From UBA1546 sp049302185 (GTDB lineage Bacteria; Nitrospirota; Thermodesulfovibrionia; Thermodesulfovibrionales; UBA1546), in NCBI GenBank assembly GCA_049302185.1, contig JBAQLV010000016.1:1-31982 (forward strand): DNA of 31,982 nt, given 5' to 3'. How positions within the stretch are numbered: position 1 is the stretch's first letter; each line of letters begins with the position of its first letter. The translations under genes were made by a program, and so were the position numbers. Shown here piece by piece: positions 8,229 through 15,163 of this stretch. The notes below the pieces were generated by a model, which had not been told where the DNA came from, did no database searches, and was given only the letters and a program-made list of their open reading frames with translations.

Positions 8229-8313
8229 TAACGATTTCTGTTATTGACAAAATAGCATATTTTGTGCAATAACGTCAAGTCTTATTGCACAAAACGCCAA
8301 TATTGAGCAATAA
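8225..8313 (-). promoter_or_regulatory. fic promoter embedded in five TTATTG-type operator half-sites
   Basis: TTATTGC-like units occur at 8225-8231 (minus), 8241-8252 (plus), 8260-8272 (minus), 8282-8294 (plus) and 8307-8313 (minus). The third and fourth form a perfect 13-base inverted repeat around a 9-base spacer. A minus-strand -35 (TTGACG, 8273-8278) lies in that spacer, with an extended -10 TATTTT (8249-8254) 18 bases downstream. A protein bound to the palindrome would block polymerase. Confidence 0.65.
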
Positions 8314-8520
8314 GAGGTCTTAAGTGCTTGATGGCAGAGGGTTTACTACGGGTTGCTTTAGGTGAGGGTGTTGAGGAAGACATGGAAGTTGTGGGCTTTA
8401 ATTCCGAAAGCAAAAAATCATGGAAGATAGCGCATGGTTTACGGGTCCAGTCGCCGCCGCTTGACTGCTGCCGATTGTTAGGCTCTCTATCTGCTTATTA
8501 AACTCTTTCTCAATGAACTC
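8314..8520. other. Gene-poor accessory stretch with a possible gene remnant
   Basis: This lies between the fic operator and the MITE. A 56-codon plus-strand frame (8331-8501) begins MAEGLLRVALGEG, which recalls the MAEGLLR segment of low-molecular-weight phosphatases/arsenate reductases but has no other part of that fold. It may be a decayed fragment or chance. After the MITE, 8663-8796 holds no gene I recognise. Confidence 0.2.
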
Positions 8521-8662
8521 TAGTGTCCTGTCTCGGAAATAACTTTACACAATTTTGTCATTCCCGCTTGTCGGGAATCCTTCTTTTAAAAGGGGAAAGA
8601 TTCTGGACAAGCCAGAATGACACTACACACAAGTGTAAAGAACTGTTACAGACAGGACACTA
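8521..8662. mobile_element. MITE-like element, 138 bp between TA dinucleotides
   Basis: The ends are imperfect terminal inverted repeats of about 30 bases. GTGTCCTGTCT at the left matches AGACAGGACAC at the right, and CTTTACACA/TGTGTAAAG continue the match after a diverged middle. TA stands at each border (8521-8522 and 8661-8662), as expected for IS630/Tc1-mariner-type insertion, although a TA at each end would also arise by symmetry. It has no transposase. The interior (8557-8622) is a TGTCATTC...GAATGACA palindrome of the type found again before leuB. Confidence 0.65.
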
Positions 8663-8796
8663 TGTTGAATATATGTCTCGTGTAGAAGGAGATCACGTAC
8701 TCAATCCTTGGTCGTCCAACATTATGTTTTATACTGCTGCGGCATTTGTTGTGATTATAGAAAGGAAATAAGGCACTGTCAAGCCATCTCACGGTT

Positions 8797-9087
8797 TCAG
8801 GCTATTTTCAGTTCTTTCCTGATTTTTTCAGTGAGCCATTGCCTTACCAATGTCTGATAAGGGATGCCCTTAAAAGTGGCGATTTTTTTGATGGACTGCA
8901 GATACAAGGGGTCGATTTTTATGGAAATATTCCTGAGGGTTCTTTTTCTTCTGCCTGATGTTATGTCCTTCCTGAGCGCATCATTAAGGCTGAGATCAAT
9001 ATCTTCATCTATAATATCCCTTAATACTCCGTGAGTATCATAATACTCTTCAATAGCAGGCTCTTTTTTTAATGCCTTTGTTTTCAT
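8797..9087 (-). CDS. CopG/BrnA-like ribbon-helix-helix antitoxin, orphan
   Basis: The product has 96 residues if started at ATG 9087; the open frame runs 22 codons further to 9153. The shorter start is preferred because a promoter-like TTGACT-N18-TACGCT lies inside the extension, although no clear Shine-Dalgarno sequence precedes either start. The C-terminal part (ISIKIDPLYLQSIKKIATFKGIPYQTLVRQWLTEKI) has the strand-helix-helix pattern of CopG-type antitoxins that bind operator DNA as dimers. The N-terminal half is acidic, as in toxin-neutralising regions. No BrnT or RelE toxin gene lies next to it, so it is a solitary antitoxin, a leftover or a plain regulator. Confidence 0.7.
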   Translation of the reverse strand: MKTKALKKEPAIEEYYDTHGVLRDIIDEDIDLSLNDALRKDITSGRRKRTLRNISIKIDPLYLQSIKKIATFKGIPYQTLVRQWLTEKIRKELKIA

Positions 9088-9199
9088 AATGTCAGTGTTA
9101 ATACAGCGTATTGCTTTAAGTCTTGAAAAGTCAATAGACCTACTCAATCCCATTCCCCTGAATCGCCCCGAGGGCAGGGCTTTTTTATACAGCGCTTGA

Positions 9200-9229
9200 T
9201 TTACATGCCTCTAACCATACATGTATAAT
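9200..9229 (+). promoter_or_regulatory. Predicted promoter of polA, leaderless layout
   Basis: TTTACA (9200-9205), an 18-base spacer and a perfect TATAAT (9224-9229) are followed by TCCCTC and the ATG at 9236. The start point should fall at or one base before the start codon. Confidence 0.6.
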
Positions 9230-9235
9230 TCCCTC

Positions 9236-11878
9236 ATGAACCTTTATCTTATTGACGGCAATTCCTATGTCTATCGCGCATTTTATGCGATTAAAGGGCT
9301 GACGAATTCCAAGGGCTTTCCAACAAACGCAATCTATGGGTTTACCACCACGCTGCTTAAAATCATAAGAGAGAAAAAGCCTGACGGTGTTGCTGTTTTT
9401 TTTGACACGCCTGAGCTGACTGAACGGCACAGGATTTTTAAGGAATATAAGGCGCAGAGGCCCGAGACTCCCGGAGAACTTGTACAGCAGTTGCCTCACA
9501 TAAGGGAAATGATAGCTGCTTTTAATATCACTATTTTTGAGATGCCGGGATATGAGGCAGACGACCTAATCGGCACAATTGCAAAAGAAGCAGCAAAAAA
9601 GAGGTCAAATGTTTTTATAGTTACCGCTGATAAAGACATGCTCCAGCTTGTTGATGAGAATATAAAGATATACGACCCTGTGAAAGACCGCATACTTGAT
9701 GTTGAATATGTAAAAGAAAAATTCGGGCTTGCCCCTGAGAGAGTCCCTGAATTTATGGCATTAACAGGAGACGCTGCTGACAACATCCCCGGCATTAAGG
9801 GCATTGGAGAAAAGACGGCAAAAGAACTGCTGACAACATTTAAGGGGCTTGATGAGCTGCTTTCTCACCCTGAGATGATAAAAAAGGAAAGGCTGCGGAG
9901 CCTTGTTTCCGAAAATGCCGATATTGCAAGGCTGAGCAAAAGGCTTGCAACAATAGACACATCCGTCCCTATGGATTTTGACCTGAAGGAATTCAGGCTG
10001 AAAGAACCGGATTGGTTAAGGCTTTTGTCTTTGTTCAGTGAATTTGAATTCACCAGCCTTAAGAAACTTGTGCCGGCAGTAATTGTTTCGGAAAAGAATT
10101 ATGAGGCTGTGCTTTCTAAGGATAAACTTAAGGCGGTTGCAGCAGCCATTAAAGATGAGTTTGCGTTTGATGTTGAGGCAACAGGCAAAGATCCTATGGC
10201 TGACAGCATTGTCGGGTTCTCGGTTAGCGCTGAAAAGGAAACAGGGTACTATATTCCTCTACGGCATTCCTATTTAGGAGTGCCTGAACAGATTGGCATG
10301 AAGGAGACTATGGCTATAGTTGCGCCGATTTTTGAAAACCCCGATATAGCGAAGATAGGGCATAATCTTAAATATGACACCATGATGCTCAAACGGGAAG
10401 GGGTTGTTACAAAAGGCAGGCTTTACGACACAATGCTTGCATCATATCTTATAAATCCGAATAAACCCAATCACAGCCTTGAAGGTGTTGCCTTTGAGTA
10501 TCTTTCCCGCAGGAAAAGGACATTTGCAGAGGTTCTGAATAAAAAGAAGTCATTTGCGGATGTCTTTGTCGAGGAAGCAACAAAGTATTCGGCAGAAGAC
10601 GCTCTGCTTGCGTTTGAGCTTAAAGATATTTTATTTGAAAAGCTAAAAGAGGCTGGGCTTGAAGGCGTATATTTTGATATAGAGGCGCCTCTGATACCAG
10701 TGCTTTCAGATATGGAAGAGGCAGGGGTGAAAATAGATGTGGATAAGCTGAACGATATATCAAAAGAACTGGCAAGGGAGCTTGACTCTACACAGAGAAG
10801 GATTTTTTTCCTTTCAGGCGAGGAGTTCAATATAAACTCGCCAAAACAGCTTGCAAAGGTTCTATTCCACAGCCTTGGGCTTAAACCGGGCAAAAAAACA
10901 AAGACAGGCTTTTCAACAGATGTCAGCGTGCTTGAAGAGCTTGCGATGTCGCATGAGCTTCCGCGTGAGATCCTGAACTGGAGAAGCCTGAATAAGCTTA
11001 AAACAACCTATGTGGATGCCTTGCCCGCGCTCATAAATCCTAAAACAGGCCGTGTGCATACCTCATTTAACCAGACTGCCACAGCCACAGGGAGGCTGAG
11101 CAGCAGCAACCCGAATATGCAGAACATACCTATCAAAGGAGAATGGGGCAAGAGAATAAGGGAGACTTTTATCGCAGACAAAGGCAATCTCCTTCTGTCC
11201 GCTGATTACTCGCAGGTAGAACTCAGGATACTTGCACATCTAAGCAAAGACGAGGTCTTAATTGACGCATTCAGCAAGGGGATTGATGTTCATGCAAAAA
11301 CAGCATCAGAGATATTCGGGGTGACGGTTGATAAAGTTACCGATGAAATGAGGCGCACCGCAAAGACAGTGAACTTCGGTGTCATCTATGGCATGTCGCC
11401 ATTCGGCCTTTCAGAGGCGCTGTCCATACCGCATGAAGAAGCTAAAAAATACATAGAAAAATATTTTGAGAGGCATCCCGGCGTAAAACAATACATAGAG
11501 GCGACTCTGAGCGAGGTAAGGCAGAAAGGATATACAGTGACATTGGCGGGCAGACGAAGGCCGATACCTGAGATACGCAGCCAGAACTCAAACACAAGGG
11601 CACAGGCTGAAAGGCTGGCTGTAAACTCACCGATACAGGGCAGCGCAGCAGACATAATAAAAATAGCGATGATAAATATCAGGAAAAAACTAAAGGAAGG
11701 ACATCTTGATGCAAGGATGATTCTGCAGGTACACGACGAACTTTTATTTGAAGCCCCTGAATCTGAACTTAACAGTGTAAGGGATATGATTAAAAGAGAG
11801 ATGGAAGGCGCTGCAAAATTGCTGGTTCCTTTGAGGGTTGATATCGGCGCTGGAAGAAATTGGGCAGAAGCGCATTGA
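9236..11878 (+). CDS. polA: DNA polymerase I
   Basis: The product has 880 residues from ATG 9236; an in-frame ATG at 9221 overlaps the -10 box and is rejected. The 5'-nuclease domain starts MNLYLIDGNSYVYRAFYAI. The 3'-5' proofreading exonuclease is complete: FDVEATG (ExoI), NLKYD (ExoII) and YSAED (ExoIII). The polymerase domain has motif A DYSQVELRILAHLS, motif B RRTAKTVNFGVIYG and motif C QVHDELLFE. The enzyme fills gaps after excision repair and removes RNA primers. All three activities appear intact. A DUF4912 gene with its own promoter follows 46 bases downstream. Confidence 0.98.
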   Translation: MNLYLIDGNSYVYRAFYAIKGLTNSKGFPTNAIYGFTTTLLKIIREKKPDGVAVFFDTPELTERHRIFKEYKAQRPETPGELVQQLPHIREMIAAFNITIFEMPGYEADDLIGTIAKEAAKKRSNVFIVTADKDMLQLVDENIKIYDPVKDRILDVEYVKEKFGLAPERVPEFMALTGDAADNIPGIKGIGEKTAKELLTTFKGLDELLSHPEMIKKERLRSLVSENADIARLSKRLATIDTSVPMDFDLKEFRLKEPDWLRLLSLFSEFEFTSLKKLVPAVIVSEKNYEAVLSKDKLKAVAAAIKDEFAFDVEATGKDPMADSIVGFSVSAEKETGYYIPLRHSYLGVPEQIGMKETMAIVAPIFENPDIAKIGHNLKYDTMMLKREGVVTKGRLYDTMLASYLINPNKPNHSLEGVAFEYLSRRKRTFAEVLNKKKSFADVFVEEATKYSAEDALLAFELKDILFEKLKEAGLEGVYFDIEAPLIPVLSDMEEAGVKIDVDKLNDISKELARELDSTQRRIFFLSGEEFNINSPKQLAKVLFHSLGLKPGKKTKTGFSTDVSVLEELAMSHELPREILNWRSLNKLKTTYVDALPALINPKTGRVHTSFNQTATATGRLSSSNPNMQNIPIKGEWGKRIRETFIADKGNLLLSADYSQVELRILAHLSKDEVLIDAFSKGIDVHAKTASEIFGVTVDKVTDEMRRTAKTVNFGVIYGMSPFGLSEALSIPHEEAKKYIEKYFERHPGVKQYIEATLSEVRQKGYTVTLAGRRRPIPEIRSQNSNTRAQAERLAVNSPIQGSAADIIKIAMINIRKKLKEGHLDARMILQVHDELLFEAPESELNSVRDMIKREMEGAAKLLVPLRVDIGAGRNWAEAH

Positions 11879-11883
11879 TATTT

Positions 11884-11911
11884 TTGACAAATCTGCTACA
11901 ATGTATTCTAT
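11884..11911 (+). promoter_or_regulatory. Predicted promoter of the DUF4912 gene
   Basis: TTGACA (11884-11889) and TTCTAT (11906-11911) are 16 bases apart, just after the polA stop. GAGGAGGGAG then precedes the ATG at 11925. Confidence 0.45.
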
Positions 11912-11924
11912 GAGAGGAGGGAGC

Positions 11925-12725
11925 ATGAAAAAGGGAACCAAGAATAAGAGCAAAAGCAAAAAAACCGTGAAACCATCAAAGAAAAAGGCAAATAAAACAG
12001 AAGGCAGAAAGCCTGCGAAAAAAACAGCGAAGAAGGCTGTCGCAAAAAGGAAGACAAAGGCAAAAAAGCCAATAAAATCAAAGAAGGAGATTAAAGAACA
12101 GAAAAAAACGGTCTCAAAAAAACCAGCGGTCAGAAAAGCAGAGAAAGAGAAAAAAACGGCCGTCAGGAAGAAAGCAACAGAAAAGGCAATAAAAAAAGAA
12201 CCTAAAAAAATTGCCCTCCCGGCGAAAAAGATAGCGCACATACCGCATAGGACCATAGAAAAGATAGAAAAGGAAGTTAGGGTCTTTGTCTCCCCACCAG
12301 AATACAGCGTTGCAGTTACAGCGGAAAAAGCACTTCCTGCCGAATATGGCGAGGACAGGATTACATTAATGACAGTTGACCCGTGGAAACTTTTTGCCTA
12401 CTGGGAAATAAAGGAAAATACACTATCAAAGATTAAGGGAACACTTGTTTTAAGAGTCTATGATATTACAGGGGTCTATTTTGACGGTAAAAATGCCAAT
12501 GTGGTTTTTGACGTTCCTGTTCACGGAAGAATAGGAGACAGCTATATAGGGGTGGGGCCTGATAAGGTATTTATAGTTGACATAGGCGCTGTTTCAAAGG
12601 CAGGGGATTTTGTTGCAATAGCGAGGTCAAATCAGGCATCAACGCCGGCACTGAAAGTCGCCAAAGAAGAAGGCGCTCTGCCGCAGGAAATATACGAAGT
12701 CGGCCCTGTAACAGGTTATTTTTAA
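11925..12725 (+). CDS. DUF4912 protein with histone H1-like lysine-rich tail
   Basis: The product has 266 residues. Start 11925 is fixed by GAGGAGGGAGC just upstream; a longer frame back to 11838 runs inside polA. Residues 1 to about 105 are almost entirely Lys, Ala, Pro, Thr and Arg, like eukaryotic H1 tails and bacterial H1-like proteins, and should be disordered and bind DNA or another polyanion. From about residue 140 a globular part begins ITLMTVDPWKLFAYWEI, the hallmark of DUF4912, and continues through LRVYDITG and HGRIGDSYIGVG. The function of DUF4912 is unknown. Its place after polA suggests a chromosome-related role, but that is inference. The stop abuts a parS-like palindrome. Confidence 0.8.
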   Translation: MKKGTKNKSKSKKTVKPSKKKANKTEGRKPAKKTAKKAVAKRKTKAKKPIKSKKEIKEQKKTVSKKPAVRKAEKEKKTAVRKKATEKAIKKEPKKIALPAKKIAHIPHRTIEKIEKEVRVFVSPPEYSVAVTAEKALPAEYGEDRITLMTVDPWKLFAYWEIKENTLSKIKGTLVLRVYDITGVYFDGKNANVVFDVPVHGRIGDSYIGVGPDKVFIVDIGAVSKAGDFVAIARSNQASTPALKVAKEEGALPQEIYEVGPVTGYF

Positions 12726-12871
12726 TTCAATTGTTCCACGTGGAACAATTTTCCTTTGCGACGCTCAACAAATCCGGCGCCATCTACGTGCGCTCCTTGC
12801 GCCACGACAGGCACAATCCATACAACCAATAACACAACTACCGCTAAAATTTTCACAATTCTTTTTATCAT
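12722..12871 (-). pseudogene. Truncated cassette gene: signal peptide fused to parS-encoded tail
   Basis: This 49-codon frame begins 6 bases after the attC site ends, where a cassette gene would begin. It encodes a convincing N-terminal signal or membrane segment (MIKRIVKILAVVVLLVVWIVPVVAQGA). The last residues (LFHVEQLN) are only the translation of the 22-bp palindrome. No attC with a matching GTTTAAC end follows, so the cassette seems to have lost its 3' part at the palindrome. There is no clear Shine-Dalgarno sequence. It may still be expressed as a small membrane peptide. Confidence 0.4.
12729..12750. promoter_or_regulatory. parS: parS-like ParB binding site, copy 1
   Basis: This perfect 22-bp palindrome has core TGTTCCACGTGGAACA, which fits the bacterial parS consensus TGTTNCACGTGNAACA. 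ParB loads on such sites to organise and segregate the chromosome origin region. It lies 3 bases after the DUF4912 stop. An identical 22-mer is at 14322-14343. Confidence 0.8.
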
Positions 12872-12876
12872 TATAT

Positions 12877-12934
12877 GTTTAACGATTTAATCAGCAGTGC
12901 GGTTTTTTGCATCTGCTGAATTTATTTGTTAGCT
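12877..12934 (-). other. attC: attC recombination site A (58 bp), end of the HNH cassette
   Basis: Read on the minus strand: R'' AGCTAAC, CAGCAG, a TGC/GCA-closed terminal structure, CTGCTG, R' GTTAAAC. R' fits GTTRRRY. The arms pair along the site with an unpaired extra T, the feature that guides integron integrase to one strand. R'' AGCTAAC is the exact reverse complement of GTTAGCT, the junction at the start of the same cassette (13920-13926), as expected when a cassette circle re-closes. Confidence 0.75.
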
Positions 12935-12998
12935 CATCTATTATTGAAAAGTCCCGCCACTCTCCACATACATTGCAACTTGGCTTTTTCTCACATCA

Positions 12999-13850
12999 TC
13001 AGCATTGAAGATGATGTCCGACAACAACATAGTACGTTGGGGTAGCCAGCTTTGAAAGAAACCGGATACGAACTACAACCAGATCAGATCGATTACAGGG
13101 GTGCTTTTCTATAGATAATTCATGAAGGTTTCCTGAAGGAGGTTCGTCATAGTCCAACCCACCAATGAAGTCTGCTCGATTCGATAAATTCTTTTGAAGA
13201 ATGAGTTCAAGCAATAACGGTTTAAATTTTTGGTTACCTAACTCTGCGACTGCGTAAGAATGAGCGATCTTCGCAAGCATTAGACAAAACTCTTTCACAT
13301 GAGCTTTAGCTTCAGGCATCACGGAGTGGACCCCAAGTTCAGCAATCAAATCATCCATATGATCAAAAAATCCATGGCTTGCGGAAGCTCCTCTTATCCA
13401 CAATCTTTCAGTTACCGCCCCCCTGTTTCCCAATGTCTTATGACCAGATAGTAAGTCAGGCATTAAAAAATATGGAAACATTACTAAAAAAGGATAATCC
13501 TCCCGGCGCACTGGAACTTCAGTCCAGTTATCTCCTGGTTTGTGCTTAACCTTCAGAGGAAGAGTGGCAGGACGTTTCTTCTTTCTCCGGCTTGGAAGGT
13601 CGTAAAGCATCCGAAGAGGTCCAAACATTGTGCGTAAACATGTATGTTCAAAAGCGCTGCTCAGTCCTGCACATATATTGCAACTCGATTTAGGGAGCAC
13701 CATCCGTCCTCCAAAAGCGAATGGGATAATATGTTCGTCACTTAAATTGTTGGTACTTCCGCAATAAATGCAGCGCCCAACTGCATCGTAGGTCTTAGCC
13801 GGATGATCTGGAAGAAAATCTTTCAGCATTTGTGATTGTATCATTTCCAT
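12999..13850 (-). CDS. HNH-type nuclease carried as a gene cassette
   Basis: The product has 283 residues. Near the N-terminus are CIYCG, then LSDEHIIPFAFGG, then SSCNICAG. This is the arrangement of HNH nucleases: two CxxC pairs that bind zinc on either side of a DEHI(I/L)P core whose His would be catalytic. The remaining 200 residues have no motif I recognise and may choose the target. There is no signal peptide or membrane segment. The gene occupies the whole interval between two attC sites on the coding strand, so it is a complete integron-type cassette of about 1.04 kb. HNH proteins of this kind are frequent cassette and defence-island cargo; a role in phage defence or self-maintenance is inference. 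A second ATG lies at codon 3. Confidence 0.8.
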   Translation of the reverse strand: MEMIQSQMLKDFLPDHPAKTYDAVGRCIYCGSTNNLSDEHIIPFAFGGRMVLPKSSCNICAGLSSAFEHTCLRTMFGPLRMLYDLPSRRKKKRPATLPLKVKHKPGDNWTEVPVRREDYPFLVMFPYFLMPDLLSGHKTLGNRGAVTERLWIRGASASHGFFDHMDDLIAELGVHSVMPEAKAHVKEFCLMLAKIAHSYAVAELGNQKFKPLLLELILQKNLSNRADFIGGLDYDEPPSGNLHELSIEKHPCNRSDLVVVRIRFLSKLATPTYYVVVGHHLQC

Positions 13851-13919
13851 GGATCGTTATCTAATGCCATAATGGCGTCTTTACAAAAACCTGGAGAGAA
13901 CTCTACTTATGATTCCTTA

Positions 13920-14033
13920 AGCTAACAATTAATATCCGAGCCTTCGCCTTTTTCCGATAATCTGAAACAATATAGCACAAAGTCCGCTATAAGTACGTAG
14001 GGAATAACGGTCAGATTGAGCGCTTTGTTAGAC
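13920..14033 (-). other. attC: attC recombination site B (114 bp), end of the upstream cassette
   Basis: Read on the minus strand, R'' is GTCTAAC (fits RYYYAAC) and the site ends in GTTAGCT. The last six bases belong to the following HNH cassette, which explains why R'' and R' do not match each other. The stop and last seven codons of the 75-residue gene fall inside the site, as in many cassettes. The central part is longer and less regular than in site A. Confidence 0.65.
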
Positions 14034-14238
14034 CTGTTGATTGTCGTGCTATTTTTACCAAACTACGCAGCGCTTCATTAACCGATGCATCATCCGGAAA
14101 CGCTTCTGCCACATCAGGGCTGAGAAGAACAAGATTCGTTCCTTTTTTGTATTCCTCAAAGTATTTGCCTCTTATTCCTTTTCCTAAATCTTCACGCTTA
14201 TACTCTTTACGCATTTCTTCACGCTTAACCATCTTCAT
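14011..14238 (-). CDS. Small antitoxin-like cassette protein
   Basis: The product has 75 residues. AAGGAAAATAT precedes the ATG at 14238. The highly charged N-terminus is followed by IRGKYFEEYKKGTNLVLLSPDVAEAFPDDASVNEALRSLVKIAR, a pattern I know from small proteins often found beside toxin genes, though I cannot name the family or its partner with certainty. There is no membrane segment. The C-terminal GLTKRSI and the stop are encoded by the attC site, so this is cassette cargo. A cassette starting with TTAGAC would be expected from its R'', but none occurs between the gene and the 22-bp palindrome, so the 5' boundary has probably been lost. Confidence 0.6.
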   Translation of the reverse strand: MKMVKREEMRKEYKREDLGKGIRGKYFEEYKKGTNLVLLSPDVAEAFPDDASVNEALRSLVKIARQSTGLTKRSI

Positions 14239-14321
14239 ATATTTTCCTTTCTTGTCTTGTTGCGCATCTTGCGCTTATTATTCTTGTTTTGCCTTGCCGT
14301 TCCGTATGAATAACAACCAAT

Positions 14322-14343
14322 AATTGTTCCACGTGGAACAATT
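14322..14343. promoter_or_regulatory. parS: parS-like ParB binding site, copy 2
   Basis: This 22-bp palindrome is identical to the one at 12729-12750. Its last base overlaps the stop codon of the REC-PilZ gene. The two copies bracket the cassette cluster exactly. Confidence 0.8.
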
Positions 14344-15026
14344 TATACCGGCGGCTCAAAACGGCTCTTTACAAAGTCTTCTATTATCCGCTGCGCAGAA
14401 GCGCTTATTGACGTAAACCTTATTCCGTATTGATGAATATTCCCGGCGGGTTTTTTAAGTATGCGGACGACCTCTCCTGTAACAGAGATGGAAAGCGTGC
14501 CGGGCAGAAGAAAAGAACAATTGACAATATCTCTTATATTAAGAGGCTGCTCAGACTCAATAAGTATGCCGGTAGAGCTTATATTAATAGCGCTGGCAGT
14601 AAGCTTAATGTTCCCCATTTCTCCCGCAACTGTTGCTTTCACCGGCATCCTGTAAGCCTTCCTGGTCTGGACGTCAAGAAGGGAGGCAATTTTACTGAAG
14701 AATAAAGCAGAATTAATTGGCTTTGTGATGTAGGTATCAGCACCGCATTGCTCGGCTCGTTTAATATCCGTTTCTTTAGGCTCTGTTGCTATAAGAATCT
14801 TTACAAGGTTAGGGTCAGGCTCTTTGCGCAGCAGGGAGCAGAGCTCGCCGCCCGGCATGTCGGGCATATCAAGGTCAATTATGATTAAATCTGCCTTTTC
14901 GCTTTTGTGTATAGAAAGAATTTCCTGAGAGGATGATGCCGTAAGTATCTGGGTGTTGGCTCTGCTTAAGATATTTTCCCCTGACACAAGATGCTTTAGG
15001 GAGTCGGCTATGAGTATCTTTTTCAA
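14343..15026 (-). CDS. Response regulator with REC and PilZ (c-di-GMP binding) domains
   Basis: The product has 227 residues. The REC domain (1-118) has acidic Asp8, phospho-acceptor Asp51 in IIDLDMPDMP and Lys102 in YITKP. The PilZ domain follows with both c-di-GMP contacts: RxxxR (Arg122, Arg126) and NxSxxG (NISSTG). The protein should therefore join a phosphorelay to cyclic di-GMP signalling, probably in motility, adhesion or polysaccharide control. No histidine kinase lies in the window. Its promoter region is shared with divergent feoB. The stop touches the parS-like palindrome. Confidence 0.92.
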   Translation of the reverse strand: MKKILIADSLKHLVSGENILSRANTQILTASSSQEILSIHKSEKADLIIIDLDMPDMPGGELCSLLRKEPDPNLVKILIATEPKETDIKRAEQCGADTYITKPINSALFFSKIASLLDVQTRKAYRMPVKATVAGEMGNIKLTASAINISSTGILIESEQPLNIRDIVNCSFLLPGTLSISVTGEVVRILKKPAGNIHQYGIRFTSISASAQRIIEDFVKSRFEPPV

Positions 15027-15130
15027 ATATTCCTCCTTGCCGCAAACAGAGATAGGGAATAAAAGATGCTGTTATTATAGCACTATTTGCATGTGTTAAG
15101 AGGGGACAACCTTTTCGCTTATTTAATTTA

Positions 15131-15156
15131 TGATAAGCAGGCAACCCTGCTTATCA
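15131..15156. other. Perfect 11-bp stem hairpin between divergent genes
   Basis: TGATAAGCAGG pairs with CCTGCTTATCA across a 4-base loop. It ends 7 bases before the feoB -35 box. No T-run follows on either strand, so it is not a typical terminator; a dimeric regulator site is possible. Confidence 0.5.
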
Positions 15157-15163
15157 GGGGCTT

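Noticed and set aside
8466..8484. GATTGTTAGGC, which resembles the right end (GTTRRRY) of an attC site
   Set aside because: No matching R'' arm or paired stem is found within 150 bases on either strand. The same TTGTTAGGC occurs by chance in the permease gene near 28726.
8523..8771. 82-codon plus-strand frame
   Set aside because: Its first half is MITE sequence read by chance; the second half matches nothing I recognise and there is no ribosome site.
9164..9187. GCCC...GGGC followed by six T upstream of polA, terminator-like on the plus strand
   Set aside because: The stem is only about 4 bp and no plus-strand gene ends there.
12729..14343. The twin 22-bp palindromes read as terminal inverted repeats of a transposon
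   Set aside because: Each is itself a full palindrome with a parS core and lies at a gene end; no transposase is present and the interior is explained by attC cassettes.
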